This document shows positions 27,389-36,858 of a stretch of DNA of 64,000 nucleotides, piece after piece; positions within the stretch are counted from its first letter, which is position 1; every line of letters starts with the position of its first letter. The DNA comes from Lignipirellula cremea (GTDB lineage Bacteria > Planctomycetota > Planctomycetia > Pirellulales > Pirellulaceae): contig NZ_CP036433.1 in assembly GCF_007751035.1 (NCBI RefSeq), positions 4,755,001 to 4,819,000 of the forward strand. The letters run 5' to 3'. The notes below the pieces were generated by a model. The model made no database searches and was not told the DNA's origin. It saw only the letters and a program-made list of their open reading frames with translations. The position numbers and the translations under genes were made by a program.

Positions 27389-27684
27389 CGGTAGATGGTC
27401 TGCCTCCAGCTTTGCCCCCGTAGTGGGAATTATGGCAGAACCCACGCGGCGATGCACGCCTGTTGACGATTGCGAGCGTGTTTTCCCGGCCGAAAATGAA
27501 TTCTCAAGGCGCCGGCTGGACGTCCTCGTCCAGTGCGACGAAAATAGTTAAGGGGATTCCCTGATATATCGGGCAGGCGGAGGGCGTCCGCGTCCGGCCT
27601 TCATGCGTAGCGTGACAGGGGCGACGCCGTTCACTGCCGCTGAGCTCCCTGCAGCCATTCCCTCAGAAGAGTACGCCTTTCAAG
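27389..27684. other. Divergent upstream region, LRR and histidine kinase genes
   Basis: About 300 nt separating two divergent starts, so promoters for both should lie here. I see no confident -35/-10 pair, operator palindrome or small gene. Confidence 0.4.
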
Positions 27685-30600
27685 ATGATGTCGAGAAACC
27701 AACGGGAAGTTCTACGACAGACGGGGGCCGGGGTGCTCGCCGTTTTGCTGGCGATCGTCGTGAGATTGCTGCCTGAACTGGGCGAGCGGGCGCCCTTGGT
27801 TCCATTCCTGGCGGCGATTGTGTTTGCTGGATGGTGTGGAGGCGTTGTGCCGGCCGGCGTGGCGGCGGTGCTCAGTTTTGGCGCGATCTGGCTACTGTTC
27901 CCGCCGGCGGCGGATCCGGTGTGGATCGGGTACGCGGTATCTTTCCTGCTGGCATTGGCGGGAGCGGCTTGGGGTGTCCTGTTGCACAGGGCAAAGCAGC
28001 GGGCGGAAGTTAATACGGCGGAAGCGCAAAAACAGTGTGAGCAGTTGCGGGATACGTTCGCCAGCATTGGCGACGCCGTCGCGGTGACGGATACTTCCGG
28101 CGTGATTACCTCGTTCAATGCGATGGCGGAGAAACTCACCGGCTGGACCCGTCAACAGGCGTTAGGTCAGCCGCTGGCGAAGGTGTTTCAAGTCCTGCAG
28201 GAGAGCACTCGGCAGCCGGTTCCCTGTCCGGCGATCCGCGCGATCGAAACTGGGGACTCGGTTGGCTTGTCGGAGCCCGCTGTGCTGGTTCGCCGGGCTG
28301 GCGGCGAATGTCCTGTCGACAATTGTGCAGCGCCCGTTCGCAACGCGGACGGCCAGATCACCGGGTCAGTGCTCGTGTATCGCGATGTCGGCCGGCGGCG
28401 CCGGGCGGAGCAGGATCTGCTGGAAAGCGAGCAGCGGTATCGCCTGGTCGGGGAGGCAGCGAATGACGCCATCTGGGACTGGGATCTGGTCACTAACCAG
28501 GTCGTCTGGAACGCAGGCGAGCAGGCCCGCTTCGGCTATGTGGGCGAGCAGTTTGGCGACGACGCCGACTGGTGGAGCGCGCATATCCATCAGGACGACC
28601 GAGACAGGGTGCTGGAAAGCATTCACGCCGCCATCGACAACGGCGACCGCTTGTGGCAGGCCGAATACCGTTTTCAGAAGGTCGACGGCGCGTATGCGGC
28701 CGTGTTCGACCGTGGGCGAATTCTCCATGATTCTGCGGGTCGGCCTTCGCGCATGGTTGGTTCCATGCTGGACCTGAGCGAGAAGCAGCAGATTGAGCAG
28801 GAACTGCGCGAAGCCCGCTCCCGGCTGGCTTCGACGCTGGCGGCTGCGGAGATTGGCACCTGGGAGTTTGATCCGGTTAACAAGGTGGTGCGGGCTGACG
28901 CCAACCTGGACCGCATGTTCGGCGTTAGTCCCAATGACAAGAACAACGGCGTGCTCGAAGCGTACACCCAGGCGATTCACCCCGACGACCGGGATCGCGT
29001 GGCGAATGCAATCAGGGAAGCCCTGCAGGCAGACGAGGTTTACACGACTGAGTACCGTATTCTGGATCGCAAAGGCGGCATCCGCTGGGTGCTCGCCCGC
29101 GGACGGGTTGAACGGGACGAAGCCGGCCAGGCGATACGTCTGCCGGGCGTCGTGGTCGATATTACGGAACGGAAACATTTCGAAAAGGCCCTCCAGGCCA
29201 GCGAAAGGCAACTGCGACTGGCGCTGGACTCGGGAGAGCTCGGCTCCTGGAATATCGACCCGGTCACGAATCACCTGGCGACCGACGAACGATTTCGAAT
29301 GATTTTTCGCAACAGCGTCGAGCCGATCACCTATGAGGAGGCGTTTGCCGCCATCCACCCCGACGACCTGGAACGCGTTCGCGAGAGGGTGGCTGCGGCA
29401 ACCCGTCCGGTCGATCCGGCTCCTTTTGCGGAGGAATATCGGGTCATCCATCCCAACGGAGAGATCCGCTGGGTGTTCGGCAAAGGGCGAGGGAATTTTG
29501 AGCAGATCGACGGCCAATCCAAGCTGACCAGTTTTGACGGCGCCGTGATGGACGTGACCGAACAAAGAAAAATGCGAGAAGCGCTGCGCGAACTGGCCGC
29601 GCGGCTCTCCGAAGCCGACCGCCGCAAGGACGAATTCCTGGCCACACTGGCGCATGAACTCCGCAATCCTCTGGCCCCGATCCGCACGGGACTCGAGGCG
29701 CTGAAACTGATCGACGACGACCCTGAAATGCGGGAAGAGATCCGCCAGACGATGGAACGCCAGGCCGAGCAGATGGTGCATCTGATCGACGACCTGCTCG
29801 ATGTGTCCCGCATTACCCGCGGCAAGCTGCAGCTGCGGCTCAGCCGCGTTGAACTGGCCCACATTGTCCGCAGCGCCGTCGAAGCCACGCGTCCTCTCAT
29901 CGATGAGGCCGGCCATACGCTGACCGTCACGCTTCCCGATCAGCCTGTCTATCTGCAGGCCGACCCAACGCGGCTCACGCAGGTACTGGCGAATCTATTG
30001 AACAACGCGGCCAAATACACCGAAGAGCCGGGCCGGATTTCTCTCTCTGCAGAAGCGGCGGATGACCAGGTCCTGATCAGGGTGAAAGATACGGGGCTTG
30101 GCATTCCGCCCGACATGAAAGAACGCATCTTCGAAATGTTCGGGCAGATCGATCGCTCGCTGGAACGCGGATACACAGGCCTGGGGATTGGCTTGACGCT
30201 TGTCAAAAACCTTGCCGAAATGCACCAGGGCGCCATTGCCGTACAAAGCGAAGGAGCCGGCCAGGGAAGCGAGTTCACGTTGACTTTGCCCCGGTTCACC
30301 AGCGAAGTGGAAACGAAAACCCCCTTGCCCGAGGTTACCACGGCTTCGGCGTCCCTGCGGATCCTGATTGTCGACGACAACGAGGCGGCGGCGACCATGC
30401 TTGAAATGGTTGTGAAGATCCTGGGCAATGAAGTCCGCACCGCTTGCGACGGCGTCCGCGCGCTGGAAGTGGCGGCCGAGTTTCTGCCCGATGTGGTGCT
30501 GATGGATATCGGCATGCCCCGCATGAACGGCTATGAAGCAGCCCAGGCAATGCGCCAGCAGCCCTGGGGAAAACATATCCTGCTGGTCGCTCTGACCGGA

Positions 30601-30729
30601 TGGGGCCAGGACGAAGACCGGCAGCATACCCGACAGGCCGGGTTCGACCATCACCTCGTCAAGCCGGCCGAACCAGCCGCCCTCAAGCAGCTTCTGGCCG
30701 GCTATCGGCCCGGGCCGACGGCGTCGTAA
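27685..30729 (+). CDS. Hybrid PAS sensor histidine kinase with receiver domain
   Basis: A 1014-aa membrane sensor. Residues about 12-105 contain several TM helices resembling DUF4118 (LPELGERAPLVPFLAAIVFAG). Four PAS/PAC modules follow: residues about 115-235 (DAVAVTDTSGVITSFNAMAEKLTG), 245-370, 375-500 (ITERKHFEKAL at its end) and 505-640. HisKA carries the phospho-acceptor in LATLAHELRNPL (H657), the ATPase domain has NLLNNAAKYT, DTGLGIPP and GLGIGLTLVK, and the C-terminal receiver has ILIVDDNE and acceptor Asp941 in VVLMDIGMPRMNGYEA. No separate regulator gene is adjacent, so output is probably through a phosphorelay or protein contacts. Confidence 0.93.
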   Translation: MMSRNQREVLRQTGAGVLAVLLAIVVRLLPELGERAPLVPFLAAIVFAGWCGGVVPAGVAAVLSFGAIWLLFPPAADPVWIGYAVSFLLALAGAAWGVLLHRAKQRAEVNTAEAQKQCEQLRDTFASIGDAVAVTDTSGVITSFNAMAEKLTGWTRQQALGQPLAKVFQVLQESTRQPVPCPAIRAIETGDSVGLSEPAVLVRRAGGECPVDNCAAPVRNADGQITGSVLVYRDVGRRRRAEQDLLESEQRYRLVGEAANDAIWDWDLVTNQVVWNAGEQARFGYVGEQFGDDADWWSAHIHQDDRDRVLESIHAAIDNGDRLWQAEYRFQKVDGAYAAVFDRGRILHDSAGRPSRMVGSMLDLSEKQQIEQELREARSRLASTLAAAEIGTWEFDPVNKVVRADANLDRMFGVSPNDKNNGVLEAYTQAIHPDDRDRVANAIREALQADEVYTTEYRILDRKGGIRWVLARGRVERDEAGQAIRLPGVVVDITERKHFEKALQASERQLRLALDSGELGSWNIDPVTNHLATDERFRMIFRNSVEPITYEEAFAAIHPDDLERVRERVAAATRPVDPAPFAEEYRVIHPNGEIRWVFGKGRGNFEQIDGQSKLTSFDGAVMDVTEQRKMREALRELAARLSEADRRKDEFLATLAHELRNPLAPIRTGLEALKLIDDDPEMREEIRQTMERQAEQMVHLIDDLLDVSRITRGKLQLRLSRVELAHIVRSAVEATRPLIDEAGHTLTVTLPDQPVYLQADPTRLTQVLANLLNNAAKYTEEPGRISLSAEAADDQVLIRVKDTGLGIPPDMKERIFEMFGQIDRSLERGYTGLGIGLTLVKNLAEMHQGAIAVQSEGAGQGSEFTLTLPRFTSEVETKTPLPEVTTASASLRILIVDDNEAAATMLEMVVKILGNEVRTACDGVRALEVAAEFLPDVVLMDIGMPRMNGYEAAQAMRQQPWGKHILLVALTGWGQDEDRQHTRQAGFDHHLVKPAEPAALKQLLAGYRPGPTAS

Positions 30730-30747
30730 CAATTGCCCGAAGTCGTC

Positions 30748-31419
30748 CTACGGCGCGAGCGGACCGGCCGTGGCCACGCCAACCTGTTCCAGCTCAGCGA
30801 TCCGCTTGCGGAAGCGGGCCGAATGGGCGTCCGCGTCGATCCATTTCTTCATCCCTTGTAGCTGGTCAACATGCCAGCGGAGATACGCCAGTTCCGCTTC
30901 TTCCATCGTCGCCTGACGGGCCCAGCTCACGTACTTTTCAGGGCCGCAACGGTAAAAATACTGCTCAAACCCTGGCTCCCCTTTGAATCCGCCAGTTTGC
31001 GATTCCTCCAGTTGTAGTTCCGGCGCCATAATGCCGGCGGCGATACTTCGGACTTGGGACCCGACGGAATGGTCGACGCGGGCAGCATAATTTGAGGTCC
31101 AGCAATACCGCTGGTCCTCCTGGTGCTGCAGCAGTTCGGGCACAACGGACGGGCCGCGAGAGTGCAGTTCCTGACTGGCCGCGATCACCTGGGGATCGGT
31201 GTAGCCTCCACACAGATAGCGAATCTCGTCGTAGCCTGCCGGCGGGACTCTCTCCGGCGCCAGCGGCGAAGCCAGCTGATCCACCAGTTGCGACACACTC
31301 AATCCGGACAGTTCCGCCGCCGTCGCGGATGACGGACGCGGGTGTTCGCCCTGGTACATCAGGCCCGCCACGCCGGCCGCCAGCGCCAGACAGCCGATCA
31401 GTTTGAGGTTGATACGCAT
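30748..31419 (-). CDS. Exported hypothetical protein, 223 aa
   Basis: AGGAT precedes the ATG by about 8 nt. The N-terminus (MRINLKLIGCLALAAGVAGLMY) is a signal peptide or anchor. The rest is helical, with RYLCGGYTDPQVIAASQELHSRGP (HEAT-like), a pair of cysteines, and a C-terminal amphipathic helix (DAHSARFRKRIAELEQVGVA). I recognise no family. It is the last gene of a minus-strand run that begins with the AAA ATPase. Confidence 0.6.
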   Translation of the reverse strand: MRINLKLIGCLALAAGVAGLMYQGEHPRPSSATAAELSGLSVSQLVDQLASPLAPERVPPAGYDEIRYLCGGYTDPQVIAASQELHSRGPSVVPELLQHQEDQRYCWTSNYAARVDHSVGSQVRSIAAGIMAPELQLEESQTGGFKGEPGFEQYFYRCGPEKYVSWARQATMEEAELAYLRWHVDQLQGMKKWIDADAHSARFRKRIAELEQVGVATAGPLAP

Positions 31420-31484
31420 CGTTTTGATCCTGTGATTCTATCTTCTTATCTGGCCGACAGCCAAGGCGCCAGGTTTCAGGCGAT

Positions 31485-32042
31485 TCAGGTTGCCATTTTT
31501 CCAGTTTGTGCAAGTTCAGGTCGGGAATCTCTCCTGGTTACCCGATTCACCTGGTCTGACAGAGGAAGTTTCTTGCACAGAAAAATTTCCTCAGCAAAAG
31601 ATCGCCGCTTCCATCCCCGAAAGCCGGCGTTTACTAACACCAGGCTTGCCGCCAGGGCGCCAAAGAGTAGAGGCGTGCGAGACCCCGTCGCAAACTGTCC
31701 AAGAGATCCCGCAAATGCCAGCAGCATCGCGACCCGGAACGCTTGGCTCCGTGGTAAACTTGATGATTCCGCGACGAGCGCAAAAAACCCCGCCAATCCC
31801 AACCAGAACAGGACGTTCGCCGCCACTCCGCCCCAAAGGATCGCAATACTCTGAGTGACCCGGTGCTGCAGCGTGGGAAGTTCGCGATAGCCTTCGTACG
31901 CCAGGTGCGCCTCGGGAAACCCTGCATACCACCGCTCAAAAAGCATATCCTTCTCGACGGCCCCGCCAACGGGTTTCAGGCTCAAGCAGAGCCCCACTGC
32001 TACTGGAAATAGTATCAGCAGCCATAGTCGATATCTACACAT
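31485..32042 (-). CDS. Hypothetical membrane protein, 185 aa
   Basis: Contains an N-terminal hydrophobic helix (LWLLILFPVAVGLCLSL) and three more candidates (SIAILWGGVAANVLFWLGLAGFFALV, FRVAMLLAFAGSLGQFA, LLFGALAASLVLVNAGF), so probably four TM segments with a short cytosolic tail. No family recognised. Neighbouring small membrane genes on the same strand suggest a set of envelope proteins, but no relation in sequence is visible between them. Confidence 0.55.
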   Translation of the reverse strand: MCRYRLWLLILFPVAVGLCLSLKPVGGAVEKDMLFERWYAGFPEAHLAYEGYRELPTLQHRVTQSIAILWGGVAANVLFWLGLAGFFALVAESSSLPRSQAFRVAMLLAFAGSLGQFATGSRTPLLFGALAASLVLVNAGFRGWKRRSFAEEIFLCKKLPLSDQVNRVTRRDSRPELAQTGKMAT

Positions 32043-32161
32043 CGCCGACTTTCTGGTATTTCAGCAGCGGTACGGCGACACGCCCTGGCTGGGTCTTTTC
32101 ATTGACGATGTTCATGGCTGACTCCTCCTGATCTCACGACAACAAGATTAACGACAAACTC

Positions 32162-32680
32162 CTATTTTCCGTCGCCCCAGTAGTCCGCGAATATCATTTC
32201 CTCAACGCACCCAGGCTTCTTGTTTTCCAAGGTTACGATGGTGTCCCACTCGACGGGAAGGAGCCGCTGACGAAACCCGGCGTTGATGGTCAGGGCTAGC
32301 GCGGCGCATATCGTCGCTTGCACCAGTAAAATTTCGCGTATGCGAAAGCGTCGAATGTTGCGTTTCCAATAGACGAAAATTCCAGCAATCGCGCCCGTCA
32401 TTATCAGGATCAGCGTGTTGACGACGTAGCCTGTTAGGTGAACTTCGCATCGATACGGAATATCCATCGCGTAGGAGCGGTTCGACCAGACGCTGAATTG
32501 TGTGTTGCTCACACACGGCCAGCCGTAATCTGTTCGCGAGTAACCGTCGCTTTGCGAACTCGGATCAGATAATCGGGCTGGAATAATAATGAAGCAAAAC
32601 AAGGGAGCGATAACAAGCCCGATAACAAACGCGTATTCAGCCAGGACATTCAGGCGTTCTCTCATCGTCATGGTATGCAT
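32162..32680 (-). CDS. Hypothetical two-TM protein, 172 aa
   Basis: The start is 7 nt after the AAA ATPase stop, indicating an operon; ATG alternatives lie at 32671 and 32665. Two TM helices are evident (YAFVIGLVIAPLFCFIIIPA and GYVVNTLILIMTGAIAGIFVYW) with a Cys-containing loop between them, followed by an RRFRIREILLVQATICAALAL segment that resembles the short RFRI...LLVxxTxxAxxLA motif common in planctomycete membrane proteins. Function unknown. Confidence 0.6.
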   Translation of the reverse strand: MHTMTMRERLNVLAEYAFVIGLVIAPLFCFIIIPARLSDPSSQSDGYSRTDYGWPCVSNTQFSVWSNRSYAMDIPYRCEVHLTGYVVNTLILIMTGAIAGIFVYWKRNIRRFRIREILLVQATICAALALTINAGFRQRLLPVEWDTIVTLENKKPGCVEEMIFADYWGDGK

Positions 32681-32687
32681 CTCAGTT

Positions 32688-34016
32688 CTACGTCCCTGCC
32701 ACTACCGTGAAGTAGCTCTTCACTACGCGGTCGAAATAGTCTTTGCGCATCTCGACGGGACGGCCGTTGTAGTTGCAGTAGTTGCGGATCTGGCTGAGGA
32801 GATCTCGCGGCTGGCAACGTCGCAGGGGGCGGTTGACGGGCAGGTAGTGCGTATCGATCAGGTAGTCGACCGTCTCTTCCTCGTAAACACAGCCGATGCT
32901 GCGGGCGAACACCTGGAAGAGCAGCTTGAACTCTTCGCGGCCTGGATCGCCGACTTCGATCTTGTACGGAATGCGGCGCAAAAAGGCGTCGTCCGTCAGG
33001 TCCTGGGGGTCCAGGTTGGTCGAGAAGATAATCAACTGCTCGAAGGGCACCTGGATCTTTTTGCCGGTCGCCAGGGTCAGGTAGTCGACCTTGTTTTCCA
33101 GCGGAACGATCCAGCGGTTGAGCAGTTCCTGCGGCTCCATTCGCTGCCGGCCGAAGTCGTCGATCAGCATGCAGCCGCAATTGCTTTTCAGCTGCAAAGG
33201 CGCTTCGCTCACGTTGTTGAGAGGGTCGTGCCGCATCTCCAGGTTTTCCATCGTCAGCTCGCCGCCGACCACGACCGTCGGCCGTTTGATTTTCACCCAG
33301 CGCGTATCGTGCGAGTTGGAGCGGAGCAGCGTGCTGGCGGCCGCGGCCTGCAGTTCATGGAAGGCGGCGTCGAACAGTTTGATGAACTGGCCGTCTTCGA
33401 ACAGCGTGTGCGGGATCCAGATTTCCTGGCCGTAACAGGCGGTAATGCATTTGGCGAGCGTCGTTTTCCCGTTGCCGGGGGCGCCGTACAGGAAGAGACC
33501 GGAGCCCGAGTTGATCGCCGGGCCCAGGCTGTCGAACAGGTCGTCCTCCACCGAGATCTTGGCGAAGCCGCGTTCCAGCTGCGCCCGTTGGGGAGCTTCG
33601 GCCCTGATCGTCTGGGCGTCGACCGAAACCTTGTAATCTTCCAGCGGCACCGGAGCCGGCCCCACGTAGGCGCATTGTGCCATATAGCTTTTGGCTCGTT
33701 CGCGGCCCTGTTCGGTCAGAATGTAGTAGTAATCGTTGAGCGAGGTCGACCCGCTGTGCGACAGCAGTTGCCGGCGACGCAGCGAAGAGAGCAGCTCTTC
33801 GAGGATGCCAAACGGCAGGCAGATTTTTTCGCCGATCTGGCGACCTGCGCTGGAGCCAATCAGCAGCAGATATTTGAGGACGAGCGCTTCGACGACCGTT
33901 TCGGTCAGCCCGGTCTCTTTGATCGACCGGGGCTCAGCCGGACGAAAGCTCTCGTCCGACATCAGGCTTGCCAGCAGTCCGCTGGCCATGTTCAGGGAGT
34001 CCGTCGCATTCGACAT
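32688..34016 (-). CDS. Winged-helix / AAA ATPase
   Basis: A 442-aa cytosolic protein. Residues about 35-115 look like a winged-helix module (LKYLLLIGSSAGRQIGEKICLPFGILEELLSSLRRRQLL, then a TSLNDYYYILTEQGRERA wing). The AAA domain has Walker A GAPGNGKT (residues 178-185), a Walker B-like CMLIDDFGR (Asp286-Asp287), a sensor-1-like IIFSTNLDPQDL and the FLRRIPYKIEV segment. The C-terminal lid has NRPLRRCQPRDLLSQIRNYC. Such proteins are widespread in Planctomycetes and resemble ATPases of pilus or secretion systems, but no such genes are adjacent. Upstream AAGGA supports the start. Confidence 0.82.
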   Translation of the reverse strand: MSNATDSLNMASGLLASLMSDESFRPAEPRSIKETGLTETVVEALVLKYLLLIGSSAGRQIGEKICLPFGILEELLSSLRRRQLLSHSGSTSLNDYYYILTEQGRERAKSYMAQCAYVGPAPVPLEDYKVSVDAQTIRAEAPQRAQLERGFAKISVEDDLFDSLGPAINSGSGLFLYGAPGNGKTTLAKCITACYGQEIWIPHTLFEDGQFIKLFDAAFHELQAAAASTLLRSNSHDTRWVKIKRPTVVVGGELTMENLEMRHDPLNNVSEAPLQLKSNCGCMLIDDFGRQRMEPQELLNRWIVPLENKVDYLTLATGKKIQVPFEQLIIFSTNLDPQDLTDDAFLRRIPYKIEVGDPGREEFKLLFQVFARSIGCVYEEETVDYLIDTHYLPVNRPLRRCQPRDLLSQIRNYCNYNGRPVEMRKDYFDRVVKSYFTVVAGT

Positions 34017-34286
34017 AGGGGCATGTCCTTAACTGTCGCTGTAATTCGCCAAGAAAAACCGTTGCCGCGGTCTGCCGCCGGGGCGCATCCGGGAGCGGCG
34101 GCCTCGCCAGGAAACCTTAGGCTGCGTCTGCGGAGGACGTCGAGAAAAGAAGCCCAGGAAGACGAATGTCCGCGCGGACCTTGCGGATTATTCCGACTCT
34201 TCCGTGGATTCCCTGGCGGAAACGGCTAAAACAGTCAGCAGTCGCCGCCCCTTTTTGACCTGCTCCTTCGACCAAGGAAACCGATC

Positions 34287-35366
34287 ATGACCTTTAATTC
34301 CCCCTTCAACCGACGCCAGTTCCTGGCGGCCGCCGGCGCGGCGGCTGTTACGCCGTACCTGGTCCAGGCCGCGGAAACCGATCGGCCTCGGATCCGCGTC
34401 GGGCAAATCGGGACGAAGCATCCGCATGCCATGGGCAAGCTGGCGACGCTGCGAAAACTGTCGTCGGTGTATGAGGTCGTCGGAATTGTCGAGCCCGACA
34501 AAGCCCAGCGGGAGCGGATGGCCCAGCGGCCCGAGTGCCGCGACCTGCCCTGGATGACGACCGAGCAACTGCTCCACACGCCGGGCCTGCAGGCGGTGGC
34601 CGTCGAAACCGAAGTGCCCGAACTGCTGGACACGGCCGAGCAATGCGTGGCCGCTGGCATGCACTTGCATCTGGACAAACCGGCCGGCGACGACATGGAC
34701 CAGTTCCGACGCCTTGCGGCGGAAGCCGGAAAACGGAAATGTCTGATTCAGATGGGTTACATGTTTCGCCGGAATCCGGCCTTCCGGTTCCTGTACCAGG
34801 CGCTCGCGGACGGCTGGCTGGGCGACGTGTTTGAAGTGCACGGCGTGATGAGCAAAAGCATGCCGCAAGGCGGCCGCGACTTTATCGGCCAATTTCCGGG
34901 AGGGGTGATGTTCGAACTGGGCTGCCACCTGGTCGATGCGGCGATCAACGTGCTGGGACGTCCCGAGAAAATCGCCGCCTACCCACAGCAAACACGCGGC
35001 GACGGCGTGGTCGACAACGTGCTGGCCGTGTTCGCCTATCCCCGGGCGACGGCGACGATTCGCAGCAGCATCGTGGAAATCCAGGGCCAGCAGCGACGCC
35101 AGTTTGTGGTGTGCGGCACCATGGGCGTCATCGACATACGTCCCTTAGAGGCGCCGCGGTTGCGTTTGGCGCTCGATCAACCGCGTGATGGTTTCAAGGC
35201 AGGCTACCAGGAGGTGGAACTGCCGCGTTCGCCCGGCCGTTACGACGAACAGTTGCTGCACCTCGCCCGGGCGATCGCCGGAGAGGAACCGTTTGAATAC
35301 TCGCTGGAGCACGACCTGCTGGTGCAGGAATGCGTGCTCCGCGGCAGCGGAGCCTGGAAAGAATAG
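34287..35366 (+). CDS. Gfo/Idh/MocA-family oxidoreductase, exported
   Basis: A 359-aa NAD(P)-dependent oxidoreductase-like protein. AAGGAAA lies about 7 nt upstream of the ATG. The N-terminus NRRQFLAAAGAAAVTPYLVQAA is a Tat-type signal, as in many planctomycete members. The Rossmann part begins RIRVGQIGTKHPHA, with EVVGIVEPD, and the catalytic EKP-like motif appears as LHLDKPAG. The C-terminal dimer domain has the GGVMFELGCHLVD segment. The usual glycine-rich GxGxxG is replaced by GQIGTKHPHA, so cofactor binding may differ. Periplasmic sugar or inositol-type oxidation is inferred only. Confidence 0.88.
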   Translation: MTFNSPFNRRQFLAAAGAAAVTPYLVQAAETDRPRIRVGQIGTKHPHAMGKLATLRKLSSVYEVVGIVEPDKAQRERMAQRPECRDLPWMTTEQLLHTPGLQAVAVETEVPELLDTAEQCVAAGMHLHLDKPAGDDMDQFRRLAAEAGKRKCLIQMGYMFRRNPAFRFLYQALADGWLGDVFEVHGVMSKSMPQGGRDFIGQFPGGVMFELGCHLVDAAINVLGRPEKIAAYPQQTRGDGVVDNVLAVFAYPRATATIRSSIVEIQGQQRRQFVVCGTMGVIDIRPLEAPRLRLALDQPRDGFKAGYQEVELPRSPGRYDEQLLHLARAIAGEEPFEYSLEHDLLVQECVLRGSGAWKE

Positions 35367-35427
35367 TCCGGCGCCCTGCTGAGGGGAAACAATCGGCAGC
35401 CGACTTTCTTTTTATCGGGAGACTCCC

Positions 35428-35433
35428 TATAAT
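35428..35433 (+). promoter_or_regulatory. Perfect TATAAT -10 box upstream of the single-TM protein gene
   Basis: TATAAT lies about 60 nt before the next start codon. The hexamer 17 nt further upstream (TTTCTT) is a poor -35 match, so this is a weak promoter call. Confidence 0.35.
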
Positions 35434-35493
35434 TTAGACCGGACAGAGGTGAAGGAATACTATCTTATCAACTTGCATTCGTGAAATCTGTCT

Positions 35494-36276
35494 ATGGCTG
35501 CGTCTGCCCCTTCCTCAAACGTGCCCGCTCCACCTGCGCCAGTTCCTCCGTCCGTTCCTTCGAGACGAAGGTTTACCCGCTGGGGCTTGCTGGCCTCTAT
35601 CATTATCCACGCCTCCTTGGCGATCGTGATCGTGGCGATTCCCGTGCGATATTTCCTGAGCGAGGAGGCTTCGGACCCGGTGGTGGTCGAGGATCCAGTG
35701 GAAGCTGAATCCGATGCGCCCGGCATTGGCGAGGTCGTCGGCGGTCCGCTGGATCCGTTCAGCCAGGAGTCGCAGGACAAATACATGGAAGAGCATTTCG
35801 ACACCCAGTTGGCGGCAGCCGTCCAGCAGGCGGAAAAGCGCGGCCGCGTATCCAACCGGACCGAACTAACCCGCCTCACCAAAAAGCTGAATCGCATTTC
35901 CAGCGACGAAGCGGTCGACCAGATCAGCAACCGCGTCAACCAATGGTCAGCAGTGCAGAGTCGCGCGGCCGCCCCCAGCAAGAATCCGATCGAAGGAGCC
36001 TTCGACTTTGACACGGCCCAGGTGCACGACGTAGTGCGGCAGGAACAGCCCGACGGCTCTTATACCTACACCTCCATTCTGATCGATTCCGCCGGCCGCC
36101 TTTTTGAGACCGAACTCAGCCAGGACGAAGGCCGCAATCTCTACAGCACCATGCGGACCCTGCAGGACAATCCCTTGCTGGAACGCGTCTATCGCCAGAT
36201 GGCCATGCCGCTGCTCGACAAACTGCTCGCCGCCCAGGAGCAACTGGAAGCCGCCGGCGCCCAGAAGGACGAGTAA
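35494..36276 (+). CDS. Single-TM hypothetical protein, 260 aa
   Basis: The N-terminal 25 residues are Pro/Ser rich, then RRRFTRWGLLASIIIHASLAIVIVAIPVRYFL forms one TM helix with positive charges on the N-side, so the remaining 205 residues should be outside the cytoplasm. These are acidic at first (VVVEDPVEAESDAPG) and then helical with charged repeats and a beta segment (GSYTYTSILIDSAGRLFETEL). The topology resembles TonB- or energy-coupling-like proteins, but no C-terminal TonB signature is visible. Function unknown. Confidence 0.6.
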   Translation: MAASAPSSNVPAPPAPVPPSVPSRRRFTRWGLLASIIIHASLAIVIVAIPVRYFLSEEASDPVVVEDPVEAESDAPGIGEVVGGPLDPFSQESQDKYMEEHFDTQLAAAVQQAEKRGRVSNRTELTRLTKKLNRISSDEAVDQISNRVNQWSAVQSRAAAPSKNPIEGAFDFDTAQVHDVVRQEQPDGSYTYTSILIDSAGRLFETELSQDEGRNLYSTMRTLQDNPLLERVYRQMAMPLLDKLLAAQEQLEAAGAQKDE

Positions 36277-36858
36277 GCTTCCAGTTTAAAAATGGGTTAC
36301 CGCCTGCGGAGTTCCCAGAGAAAACCTCGGGCCGGCACGCCGTTTGCGATTGCGATCCAGCACGACACGGAATCGCCCGGAACTGCCAGACACCCACTTC
36401 GTCGCTGGAACCGCCAGACACCCACTTCGTCGCTGGAACCGCCAGACACCCACTTCGTCGCTGGAACCGCCAGACACCCACTTCGTCGCTGGAACCGCCA
36501 GACACCCACTTCGTCGCTGGAACCGCCAGACACCCACTTCGTCGCTGGAACCGCCAGACACCCACTTCGTCGCTGGAATCGCCAGACACCCACTTCGTCG
36601 CTGGAACTGCCAGACACCCACTTCGTCGCTCGAACCGCCGAACGCCGATAATTGCAGGCAGGCATCGATGGGAAGCTCGCGATATCCCTCCTGCTGCCTC
36701 CTTTTGCCTCATGTCAAGATGATTGGCTTCCTGCCGGCGACTCTTGTAGAGATTCAGTTATACTTGCCCCGGCCGACTCTGGCATTGCGCATGCATATTC
36801 TGGCGGTCCAGGTGAAAGTTCACCGAACCTGAGAAACGCCTTCCGGGAGAAAAATCTA
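36277..36858. other. Intergenic region holding the 28-bp tandem array
   Basis: No protein gene is supported. Open frames in several phases across this region result from a 28-bp period (28 is not a multiple of 3), not coding. The array occupies 36383-36634; the remainder before the metallophosphoesterase ATG shows nothing recognisable beyond its ribosome site. Confidence 0.6.
36383..36634 (+). repeat. Nine contiguous copies of a 28-bp unit
   Basis: Nine head-to-tail units fill exactly 252 nt. Each contains the core CAGACACCCAC followed by TTCGTCGCTGGAA. Units 2-7 are identical; unit 1 and units 8-9 differ at one or two positions (C to T near the unit start, and GCTGGAA to GCTCGAA in unit 9), as expected for edge units of a slippage-expanded array. 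There are no spacers. The same 11-nt core flanks the REP-associated transposase about 2 kb downstream. Confidence 0.95.

Noticed and set aside
32589-34229. Plus-strand ORF of 546 aa
   Set aside because: Antisense shadow of the AAA ATPase, which has Walker motifs and a normal start on the other strand.
36383-36634. CRISPR array
   Set aside because: Repeat units of 28 bp suggested CRISPR at first sight, but the units are contiguous with no spacers, and no cas genes are in the window.
36286-36832. Several overlapping proteins rich in ETPDTHFVAG-like or SGCLAVPATKW-like repeats
   Set aside because: They are translations of the 28-bp array in different phases on both strands. No start signal or non-repeat coding portion exists.
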